Part shown: positions 50,401 through 59,000 of the stretch, in pieces | Position numbering within the stretch: position 1 is the stretch's first letter | Layout of the letters: the number at the start of each line of letters is the position of its first letter | Virus record (IMG/VR): IMGVR_UViG_3300025626_000025 | Coordinates: 1-62,834 of that record | Reading direction: 5' to 3' (one strand) | Source: a virus | DNA length: 62,834 nt | Position numbers and translations under genes: made by a program | Notes under the pieces: generated by a model | Told to the model about the DNA's origin: nothing | The model's input: only the letters and a program-made list of their open reading frames with translations | The model's database searches: none

Positions 50401-53400
50401 CCGTTGCAAGTTGTAACAACACAAACAAGAGAAATTAACACTCTTAGCACTCCTACTGATGCTACATACGATCACGTAACAGGAGTTATGAACCTTACTA
50501 TCGGCGCACACACATATGCTGTTGGTGATAGAGTTGTAATTGCAGAAAATGGCATTACATTATCATGTCCAACATCAGATGTTGATCCTACGCCAATCAA
50601 CATTAGTCATCCACGCCCGACTGATCCAATCTTCAACACCCCAGTAGTAATTACTGCCGTTGATGCAACATCGATCACAATGAATGTTGGTGCTGCTGGT
50701 GTTGACAAAGTTCATACTTTCGTAAGTGCAACGGCTGATTGTGTAAGTAATGCAACTATGCAACCTACATATACACCTACAGATGGTTCATACGATCCAG
50801 TATCTGGTGCTTTCTCAGTAGAGATTGGTGTCCATAGGTTGGTTGCTGGAGATTACATCATTGTTGACCAAGAAGGTATTACATTCTCTTGCCCAACATC
50901 AGATGTTGATCCTACACCTATTAATATTAGTCATCCAAGAACAACTGATCCTTGGTTTAACACACCACTAGAAATCTTGTCGGTAACGGCTACTGGCATC
51001 ACAATGAATGCTGGTGGTGCGAATGGTTATGCTAAGCCACACACATTTGTGAGTGCAACAGCAAACTCATTCAGAAAAGCTTCTGTGCCAGCAGTTTCTG
51101 CTAAAGTACAAGAACTTTGGGAAATCGTTTCGGATGTAGTTCGTGCTAACGATATCACAAACATTCCAACACTTGTTGAGCCTACTGGTGGATACAACTC
51201 CGCTACTGAAACAGATGCGCAGTTGGTCAGAGGAACAAAAGAGAAATACAAGCAAGAAATCACTGACTTCTTGCGCGAAGAGTACAATGCTCTTGGTTAC
51301 GATACAGCACTATGCTACCGTGACACAGGCTACATCATCGATGCAGTTGCAGAAGACTTGAAATATGGCGGTAATGCTGGAACAATTAATGCGGCTTCCT
51401 ACTATTGGGATGCGGCTCTTAACATCTTGCCATACGATCAGCGTATGCCTACAAGATTAGCATATCTACACCTTGCTGATGTTGTTGAAGATGTTATCAC
51501 AGAAGAAGTTGTTCTTCCAGTATTTGGTGCGTCATTCACACCAACTGATGCTACATACGACCCAACAACTGGCGTCTTTGTTGCAACAATTGGAGCGCAT
51601 ACATTAACTTCCGATGATCACATCTGGTTCACACCATCTGGAATTACATTCTCATGTGATACAGGTAGTGGTCCACAAAATGATGCGGCTCCACAAGCAG
51701 GGCATCCATTCTTTAACAAAGCATGTCCAATTACTTCTGTAACTGGAACTACCATCACATTGCAAGTTGGTGTGGCAGGGTCTTATACAGGCGCACACAC
51801 TTTCGTAAGCGCACTAGCAGATGCTATTAAAGAAGTCAAGGGAAATATCCTACCACAAAATCTCTCAAATGTTGCGGGTAATGCTACAATTGCGGCTGAA
51901 GGTAAAGCACTTGTCACCATCATAGCTGACCTAGTAGACGATGAGCCAGAGATTGAAGGTTTGGGTGGTTCTAAAGACGATGTTCTTAAGAAACGTAGAG
52001 AATTGCCAACAGTAACAGGCAATCCTATTATGTCTCCATCAAGAACATTTGCTAGGGAAGCACTACAAAGAAATAGAACATTCATCCAAGACGAAGTTGT
52101 TGCTTTCGTTGAGGACGAATTCTACACATTCGATGAAGAAAAGTGCGCAAGAGATGCGGGCTTCATCATTGATGCTGTAAGAAGAGATGTTCAAACAGGT
52201 TCCACATACAATGGTAAGTATGTTGGCAAAGCATATCGTAACGGTATGGCTGGCGCTCAAGAAGTTATTGAGGAACAGCTTGCTGAAACGATAGAAGGAA
52301 TCCGCTATATACAAAAAGACATCGAAGCAAAGCTAAGCGGTGTAGCACTTACTAGAGCAAACGGTTCCTTCAACAATATTATCGACGTGATGACAAATGA
52401 CTTCACGGCTGATGGCACTAACTACAACTACGGTGTTGGACAAGTAGAAGCATTTGCTAAGAATGCATCTGATGGTATGAGAGTCAATAGAGACTTCTTA
52501 CAAGCAGAAGCAACAGCATGGGTAAATGTTAACTATCCTTCATTGACATACGATCAAGCTAAATGTCGCAGAGACACAGGCTACATGGTTGATGCTATAA
52601 CTTATGATGTCAGACATGGCACAAACACAGCTATGTTGGACGTTGCTAAACTTTATTTTGAAAACGGACTTTCAGCATTGTCAGTAGCACAAAGAGCGCC
52701 TACAGTTGCTCTCTATGCTCACCTTGCGACTGTTACAAGAGCGCTTCTTCTTAAGCAACCAGTAACACCAACAGCGGGCAATGTGTACGCACAAAGCGCA
52801 GTATTTGGCAATGTTAACGCAGATTTCGCATCTCAAGCGAGAGACTTGTGGTCTGTAGTTTCAGACTTGATTACTGATAACTCGCTGATCAACATCCCAG
52901 CAGCTATCGAAGTATCAACTGGTGAAAACTACGATTACAACGACGAAGCTACTTTGATTGGAAATCAGAAAGCGACACTTGCCGCATCTATCACTACTTA
53001 CCTTAAAGATAGGTTCTCTTATCTTGAGTATAGCAGAGAAAGATGTCGCCGTGATACAGGTTATATGGTTGACGCAATCAGCCACGATATCCAATACGGT
53101 GGCAACAGCGCAATCTGGAATAATGCTCAGATTCACTTTAAAGATGGCGTAAACGTATTGCCTCTTGAACAGAGAGAAGCTTCTAAGAAGGCATTCACAC
53201 ACATGGCACAAGTTGTACATGATGTGATCCGTCAGATTGATGTTCCATTGAGAACAGGTAGAGTTTACACACCAAACTCAGCAACTTACAATGCTTTAGA
53301 TGGTGAAATGGTTATCACTCTTAGTGGTGGACACGACTTCAAAGTTGGCGACTACGTTATGTTCCCAACTAACTCTTTCACATTCTCTTGTTTAGATGCA

Positions 53401-55581
53401 AGTGGTGCGGCGGTAGAAATCAGTCACCCAAGAACAACTGATCCATTACATAACAGCCCAATCAAAATTAATGCAATTTCTGATATAACCATTACTGTAA
53501 ATGCAGGTTCTGGTGGTACAGGGGCGCAGAAAGCACATACATTCGTAAGTGCGGCTAAAGGTGCTGTTGTAGAAGTTAGAGGAAATACAATTAGACAAGA
53601 CAAGACTTCTCTTGTAGCTAGACGCTACATTGCTAAAGAAGCTAAAGACTTGGCAATAGTAGTTGCAAACGTTGTTGCTCAAACTAACCCAACTAACTTA
53701 CCAGTTCTCGTTGAACCAAATCGTGAATGGATGGTTGGCTCAGCAATCGAAGCTTCTATCGATACTGTTAGCGATAATAAAGCAACTCTTACTGAAGGCT
53801 TGATCAGCTTTATTTCAAAAACATATAACGGTCTAAGCTATCCTAAGCAGAAATGTCGTAGAGATGTTGGTATTATCGTTGATGCACTATCACACGATGT
53901 TCAATACGGAACAAACTATGCATCATTGCTAAATGCTAACTTGTACTTCGACAATTCAACAAGTGTTCTTCCATTCGATCAAAGAACTCAAACTGCCGAT
54001 TTCTTCTACGAAATGGGTATGTTGGTAGAAAAAGTTGTACAAGAAACTGCTACTGGTCAAAACGTTGTTGGTACACCAGCAACTGCGACTGAAGGCACTA
54101 CAGTTCAAATGCTTGTGAGAATTATCGAAAATGCAATCCGTCGTAATGGCTTGGATGGCATCCCTGATATTCAAGAGCCAGATACTTCTTGGGTAGATGC
54201 TTCTCTGATTTGGATGGGCGAAGAAATCGATGACAATCTTGATAATCTAAGTGATGATATCACAACATGGATTAACAAAGAATTCAGTGTTCTTGATTAC
54301 AACAAAGCTAAATGTCGCAGAGACAGTGTATACATCTTGGATGCGTTCAGCTACGACCTTAACTACGGTGGTAACTCGGCTTCCAGATGGAATGCAGACT
54401 TCTACTTCTGGAATAACATTCTAAGAATTCCAGAAGATCAGCGTGTTGCAACTGCTAAAGCATACCGTAAAATCGGTGAACTTGCTCAATTGGCAGTTAA
54501 AGGTGAACTACCTGGACAGGTTGTAAGACAGGGTGTTGGTGGTGATGCTGAAGCACAACAAGCATATGATTTAGGCTTGATCTTCTACAATGCACTATTT
54601 AACAACTCATCACAGAACCTTGGACCTCTTACTGAGCCTAATTATGTAATTGGCACAGATAAAGAATACAGCTTTGCTAAGGATATTCTAAGAAACAACA
54701 GAACATTCTTGCAACGTGAAGTTCAGCGTTTCATTACTTCTGAGTACAAATTTATCGATTTGCCTAAAACTTATCGTGATGGTGGAAACTTGCTACAGAT
54801 TTTGGCGAATGACTTCTCATTCATCGATCCAGCAAATAACATCGAAGGTACTGATAGAGCGATGAGATCGTTTGCGGCGGCATTGTTTAACATTAACCAA
54901 CAACACGTATTCCCAGTGTTTAACCCACCAGCATCATTTACTGATTGGAGAAAACTACGCTTTAAAGGTACAGTTGCAAACGTAACAGCTAGAGATGCTT
55001 TGACTGGGATGAAACGTTGGGATGCATATATCATTCCTACGACAGGTGGAGCGAACCCAGATAACAATAACTATCTTGGAACTATCTATCACTGGTCTGG
55101 TACAGCATGGGTTACTGTTGGTGCAAATAACTCTGATCTGCTTTATTCTTTCTATAAGGCTTGGGAACAGATGAAAACTTATATAAATACTAATATCGCT
55201 CCAGACCAAGCACATAGGAATATGGTGACAGAATTGATTGATAACGTACTTACAAAAAGTGTACTTACACCAGACTTCCTAGTCTTTGGTTCGTTAGTTG
55301 AATCTATTGCTCACCAGTTTAATGGTGCATCGGCAGGTGTTAACAGAAACGCTCTACCGTTGAACTTTAGAAACATCGGTGCGGCTATCGGTGCTACTGC
55401 ATCTGTCCTTTCAGAGGATGGCGGTAGAATTAGATGGTCTGGATCAGACGAATTAAACAACCAGTATTTCGCAAGAGGGTTGAAAATTAACGGTAGAACA
55501 GGTCGTATTGAAGGACGTCCATTCACATCGTCAGTTAGAAAACTCGCACGAAGGGCTTCAAATTCAAGGGCATCTCTATAA
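44479..55581 (+). CDS. giant modular virion protein (3,700 residues)
   Basis: One uninterrupted gene of 11.1 kb. The N terminus (ISELGPITGANTRSEDLFVVVNL..GTKNITRKELVQALQ) is typical of marine T4-like structural proteins. It then has: pentapeptide-like repeats (SDFSDGTGNNNIFTN, three copies); a beta-helix part near residues 430-560 (HVAVDGDDKYPGTILQPVRTLARA..); eleven copies of a helical module with CxRDxGYIIDAV..D; nine copies of a beta module (TPTDATYDP-TG ... ITFSC ... HPR-TDP ... HTFVSA) inserted among them; and a conserved end (RIRWSGSDELNNQYFARGLKINGRTGRIEGRPFTSS). It is probably a long fibre or baseplate-edge protein. Repeats differ enough to be old duplications. Confidence 0.75.
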   Translation: MSLISELGPITGANTRSEDLFVVVNLIQGDDGTKNITRKELVQALQYEIFNRITITGGVISNVQMSSSTLTSVEIFDSVYNGGRVTGSNIDAVVMVDSTANNIAITSSEISLSDFSDGTGNNNIFTNTTIDQGTILDTSANNMAILNSDFSDGTGNNNIFTNSQIDNSSFANVSIEGGTANNLILTNVVIDEIVLEDALMSNSVIITTDFSNGTIRDTAISGNTTIVGADFSNGDIRDTDLDNVTITNSRFANGLIWDTVTSNSSIIDSTANNMVMTSSIINDSSANNMSLLNSDFSDGTGNNNIFTNTTIDQGTIQNSTIANSEFQGTMDGVVAQNLQITSSSASGLDATKSTFDGGAITDSTVANSVVEGSELIDFDMNLTKTFEPKLDEDSYFALKNVKTGETEKMTYRQLYNEVSKNTEKALKVHVAVDGDDKYPGTILQPVRTLARASELAIEKAGGDVNRNDIDNAVHISVGPGAYYVDEPIVLPDDCALTSTAGQYATVIRKKPGYERTNGILVGSGCYVQGFAYMDFEVDNFDYPEGGFAIAYRPGALLRRSPYIRDSSQLSNFNRLDVEPTLNPFNSKGGILDLGQEFYLVAGHSAQNQFEIDDEVTFSSGATGFISYIADIDSNRQIYVRNLKGNVEVGDILYAQRGGTGTIESIGIDDFPNRAVGRGGGCLLADRALLDTDSLYTYVLCFGFTPRTQNGTGYVAKNGAGVNGIGSLSIFTRQAFFALNGGQMTLNNSGTQFGDISMRAKGSTTIIRPAEGDDNLFFANTTFADAIMDAKDDILDNMVDFLTANTTTGFDGAPGLGYQGYNADKCFRDTGIIIDNTGFDVATGSNYWGRLSGITYSSPISQVVKAEQLTETVGSIEHLKEGILDIFGNASADVTNRISTSLDETLNILKNGEEAANPIIWTDYNDDENKTKEYARVNIQDNKDLIIDGMIDWIENNDEFFAYDSGKCARDIEEYILPAVKWDSILDTNYNSVTAGNAYYFKQSAAVIGNQRNETVAAYERLRKTTDDLIQANSALGATRAYSKFNTIVDILANNGSKFTPTNATYDPTTGEFVITIEGHGLTVGRTVTFADNSFTFTCDTDGNKVQISHPRPSDPSYRSSVPIIATTLDTITVNTGTTGYKGVHTFVEATRNAVSVVGEEITFSNDASIPLDQRNARIQLQNNKSFIQDTMMDWADDNFFMYDSIKCQRDTNEYIMPAIQRDMLTGSNFMAIQSGKAYRGKTSEFLLDEQLPQTLGAFEHLKIETADILTDAASIKRSNDSFDEFMGIMQTEGKAYTPTDASYDPVSGIFSVTIQDHSFEVGDEVLLAKEGITFSCANTATGEEIFISHPRVTDGPYRTPQTITAKTDTTITMNVGNAGGYTGVHTFARAKAGSVQEVAVLNGTFTPSTATYDPATGITEITIGAHEFVIGDKIIIEEGGITFSCDNAGVIGEAAYPRATDPAYKKALTISSVTATTITVNVGDGGGYLGVHTFVSALPNGIKTATMYTGTVTPTDVDYDPVSGDMTLTIGSHSLPEGKWITIAPKSITLSCANTEAGTTVEISHPREGEPCFKSPVRITGVTGSTITVNVGNAGGYSAAHTFVSADADCIDTNGLYWTDPAKKPEIVSVTSATYNPNDGAFVVTATAHGLATGDHVQLKPHSFKFSCDNGGVAEATYPRIGDPAYDLPLMITVTDVDTFSVNVGDGGTYTGVHTFISAEADCLVKVTATTQGEYAARQLAANKTFIQNDLDAWLRSEYFVYNKELCQRDTGYIIDAVVRDIITGSNVNAVNSGLAYRTGNASAESVIANELTQTVAAFNWLKAEVAGDMTDATAISRSNAAFDEIIDIMQNDKVAADALDYGTTWVSDEAYEAKAAIQANKAFIQDEVTAWIAANHPDLTYDVAKCERDVGYFADTISWDVQHGSNAATAQNARLYFDAAVGILPEDQRTPTAETFEFVSHIMGQIVRNEVVTPLQVVTTQTREINTLSTPTDATYDHVTGVMNLTIGAHTYAVGDRVVIAENGITLSCPTSDVDPTPINISHPRPTDPIFNTPVVITAVDATSITMNVGAAGVDKVHTFVSATADCVSNATMQPTYTPTDGSYDPVSGAFSVEIGVHRLVAGDYIIVDQEGITFSCPTSDVDPTPINISHPRTTDPWFNTPLEILSVTATGITMNAGGANGYAKPHTFVSATANSFRKASVPAVSAKVQELWEIVSDVVRANDITNIPTLVEPTGGYNSATETDAQLVRGTKEKYKQEITDFLREEYNALGYDTALCYRDTGYIIDAVAEDLKYGGNAGTINAASYYWDAALNILPYDQRMPTRLAYLHLADVVEDVITEEVVLPVFGASFTPTDATYDPTTGVFVATIGAHTLTSDDHIWFTPSGITFSCDTGSGPQNDAAPQAGHPFFNKACPITSVTGTTITLQVGVAGSYTGAHTFVSALADAIKEVKGNILPQNLSNVAGNATIAAEGKALVTIIADLVDDEPEIEGLGGSKDDVLKKRRELPTVTGNPIMSPSRTFAREALQRNRTFIQDEVVAFVEDEFYTFDEEKCARDAGFIIDAVRRDVQTGSTYNGKYVGKAYRNGMAGAQEVIEEQLAETIEGIRYIQKDIEAKLSGVALTRANGSFNNIIDVMTNDFTADGTNYNYGVGQVEAFAKNASDGMRVNRDFLQAEATAWVNVNYPSLTYDQAKCRRDTGYMVDAITYDVRHGTNTAMLDVAKLYFENGLSALSVAQRAPTVALYAHLATVTRALLLKQPVTPTAGNVYAQSAVFGNVNADFASQARDLWSVVSDLITDNSLINIPAAIEVSTGENYDYNDEATLIGNQKATLAASITTYLKDRFSYLEYSRERCRRDTGYMVDAISHDIQYGGNSAIWNNAQIHFKDGVNVLPLEQREASKKAFTHMAQVVHDVIRQIDVPLRTGRVYTPNSATYNALDGEMVITLSGGHDFKVGDYVMFPTNSFTFSCLDASGAAVEISHPRTTDPLHNSPIKINAISDITITVNAGSGGTGAQKAHTFVSAAKGAVVEVRGNTIRQDKTSLVARRYIAKEAKDLAIVVANVVAQTNPTNLPVLVEPNREWMVGSAIEASIDTVSDNKATLTEGLISFISKTYNGLSYPKQKCRRDVGIIVDALSHDVQYGTNYASLLNANLYFDNSTSVLPFDQRTQTADFFYEMGMLVEKVVQETATGQNVVGTPATATEGTTVQMLVRIIENAIRRNGLDGIPDIQEPDTSWVDASLIWMGEEIDDNLDNLSDDITTWINKEFSVLDYNKAKCRRDSVYILDAFSYDLNYGGNSASRWNADFYFWNNILRIPEDQRVATAKAYRKIGELAQLAVKGELPGQVVRQGVGGDAEAQQAYDLGLIFYNALFNNSSQNLGPLTEPNYVIGTDKEYSFAKDILRNNRTFLQREVQRFITSEYKFIDLPKTYRDGGNLLQILANDFSFIDPANNIEGTDRAMRSFAAALFNINQQHVFPVFNPPASFTDWRKLRFKGTVANVTARDALTGMKRWDAYIIPTTGGANPDNNNYLGTIYHWSGTAWVTVGANNSDLLYSFYKAWEQMKTYINTNIAPDQAHRNMVTELIDNVLTKSVLTPDFLVFGSLVESIAHQFNGASAGVNRNALPLNFRNIGAAIGATASVLSEDGGRIRWSGSDELNNQYFARGLKINGRTGRIEGRPFTSSVRKLARRASNSRASL

Positions 55582-56003
55582 TGGCTATTACAACAATTAC
55601 AACATCACAAGCGCCTGATGCTAAACCAGTCGCCAAGTCTTTCACATTGTCTACCAACTGGCAAACAATGATTGAAGTACCAAATTATGAAGTCCCAGAG
55701 CTAGTCTTTGGGGGTTCAACTACTATTGAACCAGGCGTTGGCGAAGTTATTTCGCCTCTGATCTTGTGCAATATCACAGCGAATACAGTAAGTGTTGATG
55801 TGAGAACGCACAGAGAAGATATTAACGCTGAATTCTATCTCATTAGAAATTTGCAACTCCCAGCATATGATACTATCCCATTACCGCTTAACGGTCAATT
55901 CTTTAAGTCAGGTGATCTGCTAGAATTAAAATGTTCAGACAACTTAGCAGTACATGCAACGCTATCATTTACTCTAGGACAATCTGAAGAGGATGATGTA
56001 TAA
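55581..56003 (+). CDS. small virion protein between the two fibre genes
   Basis: This 140-residue strand-rich protein shares single bases with both neighbours. It reads QTMIEVPNYEVPELVFGGSTTIEPGVGEVISPLILCNITANTVSVDVRTHREDINAEFYLIRNLQLPAYDTIPLPLNGQFFKSGDLLELKCS, a jelly-roll-like pattern found in marine phage structural proteins next to fibre genes. It may join fibre parts. No T4 counterpart is recognised. Confidence 0.6.
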   Translation: MAITTITTSQAPDAKPVAKSFTLSTNWQTMIEVPNYEVPELVFGGSTTIEPGVGEVISPLILCNITANTVSVDVRTHREDINAEFYLIRNLQLPAYDTIPLPLNGQFFKSGDLLELKCSDNLAVHATLSFTLGQSEEDDV

Positions 56004-59000
56004 TGCCGTTTAAATCTATAAGTGGAAGTAGGATAATTGGTCAGGGTCAGCCGCAGGCAGTCCCCATCCAACTTGATCCAGCCCCATACAAAGGTGCTAT
56101 AGCTTATGGAAGCGATGGCTTAATATATGTATCGAATGGTACGGCATGGAATGCTGTTGGTTCTGGTATTCAAGGTACAACTGGCATCCAAGGCGATGAT
56201 GGTATTCAAGGTTTACAAGGTACGTATGGTCCAGGTTTTGACGTTATTGGTTCTGTACCAGATGTTGACACAGGTGGCGATCCACAAGCAACTCTTAATA
56301 CTGCATTTCCTAGTGTCACAACTGGTCAAGCGGCTATTGATGAGGCTGATGATGAACTTTGGGTATATGATGGAACTAACTGGGTAAATGTTGGTTCTTT
56401 TAGAGGTGTACAAGGTTTCCAAGGCGATACAGGCGTACAGGGTCTACAAGGTACAATCGGTGAAGAAGGTATTCAAGGTTCTCGTGGTTTCCGTGGTAAT
56501 CAGGGCGTACAGGGTCCTCAGGGAACAACTGGTATTCAAGGTGTTCAAGGTATCCAAGGAAATCAAGGCGTCCAAGGTGTACAGGGCGTTCAAGGCGTTC
56601 AAGGAAATCAAGGCGTTCAAGGTCTACTTGGTAACCAAGGTGTTCAAGGTCCTCAGTCTATCCAAGGTACTACTGGTATCCAAGGTGATGTAGGATTTCA
56701 AGGTTTCTCAGGCGATGACTCAGGGATGGTTGTTCAATATAATGTAGGACACACATTTGCAGAACCAAGTCCAGCTACTTCTGGATTTATGGTATTCAAT
56801 TCTCCAGCAGCCGATACTGGCGCATTAACTGGTGCAACTAAACTTTGGATTGCTGATAGCGATACATTTAATATTGATTTAACAGCTTACTTTAACGCTA
56901 TAGGTTCATCTAGCTCTACTAATAAAGGTTATATGAAATTCACATTACGTGATAATCCTAGTAAGTATGCGATATTCTCAATACAGGGACTTACTGATGA
57001 TGGCAATTACTTTGATTTAGATGTTACTTATTTAAGTGGTAATGGTCTAAAAGAAGATTTCGTTGCTGAGGATTTACCTTCTAACCCAGGTACATATATT
57101 TCACTACCATGTATCGTAGCATTTGATATATCAGGTGATCGTGGCTTCCAAGGCGTCCAAGGTGTTCAAGGCATTCAAGGCACAACTGGTATTCAAGGTG
57201 ACTTGGGTTTCCAAGGTGTTCAAGGTCCACAATCTATTCAAGGTACGCAAGGAATTCAAGGAATACAGGGTGATACTGGTTTCCAAGGGACACAAGGTGT
57301 TCAAGGATTGCAAGGCGTTCAAGGTGTACAATCAGTACAGGGTGTACAAGGCGCACAGGGTACAAATGGTATCCAAGGTACACAAGGTACACAAGGCATC
57401 CAGTCAGTTCAAGGTATTCAAGGCGTTCAAGGCGTTCAAGGTGGCGCTGGTTTCCAAGGCGCACAAGGTACACAGGGAAATCAAGGTGTTCAAGGTGCAG
57501 TTGGTCATTACGGTGGTCTTACATATGAGTGGGACTTCTTAAACGAGCAAACTCCTTCTACATTCCCAGGAACTAGCAAATGGAAATTGAACAACACAGA
57601 TATTACTCTGGCAACAGTTTTAACACTTGACGACATTCCTTTAAATAACTATACTAATGATATTGACGAAGTGTTCGACTGGTTACAGACCATTCCAGCA
57701 GGATCAGGCTCAAAGGGTCTTATTGTTCTTGAATCATTTGATGATGGCAATGGCCCAGGTGGTCACCACCAAGCTGTATATGAATTCACAAACTTTACTT
57801 GGGATGGTGTAGGCAAAACATTTGGTTGGTTTGACATTGTTTATGTAGGTCAATATGGACTGCCTAATAACGATTGGCAAACAGATGTTATTGACACATC
57901 ACATCCTTCCAAAACATTAATCAACTTTGTTCCTCGTGGCGAAGCTGGCTCACAGGGTACTCAAGGCGTACAAGGTGTTCAAGGCATCCAAGGCGTACAA
58001 GGTGTTCAAGGTGTACAGGGTCCACAATCTATTCAAGGTACAACTGGTATTCAAGGTTCGCAAGGCACACAAGGTGCTGAGGGCGCTAGAACATTCGTAG
58101 TAACAAACAGTGGAACGTCAGATTATCTTATCGATGGCGTGGCTGATCCAACTATTCACCTTATTCGTGGCTTTACATATATCTTTAATGTTAACGCTGT
58201 TGGGCATCCATTCGAAATTAGAGTTTCTAATGGTGGTGCGGCATTCAACGATGGTGTTACTAATAACGGCGAAGACAATGGGCTGATTTACTTCAGAGTT
58301 CCATTTGATGCTCCTGCATCTCTTTACTATCAATGCCAAGTTCACGCATCTATGGGTGGTGTTATTGTTACTTCCGACTTGGGACCTCAAGGTACTCAGG
58401 GCGTTCAAGGCATCCAAGGCGTTCAAGGCGTACAGGGTCTTCAAGGCTTCCAAGGTGCTGGTAACCAAGGTACAACTGGCTCACAGGGTGTTCTTGGTTT
58501 GCAAGGTGACGATGGCGTACAGGGTTTCCCTGGCCCAATCGGACCTCAAGGCGTTCAAGGAACGACTGGTAGCCAAGGTACACTTGGTTTGCAGGGTCAA
58601 ACTGGTTCATTCGGCGGTGTTACATTCGACTACACATTTAGCACGAATACAGCCGCAACTGATCCGGGCGTTGGTACTCTTAAATTTAACAACACAGTTT
58701 TATCAAGTGCTTCGATATTGTTCATGGACGATAGAGATGATAACTTTACAGATATTCAACCGTTCCTAAGAACTATTGATGACTCAACAGCTACTATTAA
58801 AGGTCACTTTAAAGTATCTATAAATGGAGAACCGCAAAACTTTGCAATCTATACGATTGATGGCTTGACAGAGGCTGCTGGTTACTTTGCAATTGACGCT
58901 TCTTATATATCTGGTTCTGTGGCAAACTTCGCTGATGGCGCAGATGTTGTTATCACATTCGCAAGAACTGGTGATGTAGGACCTGTTGGTTCACAGGGTG

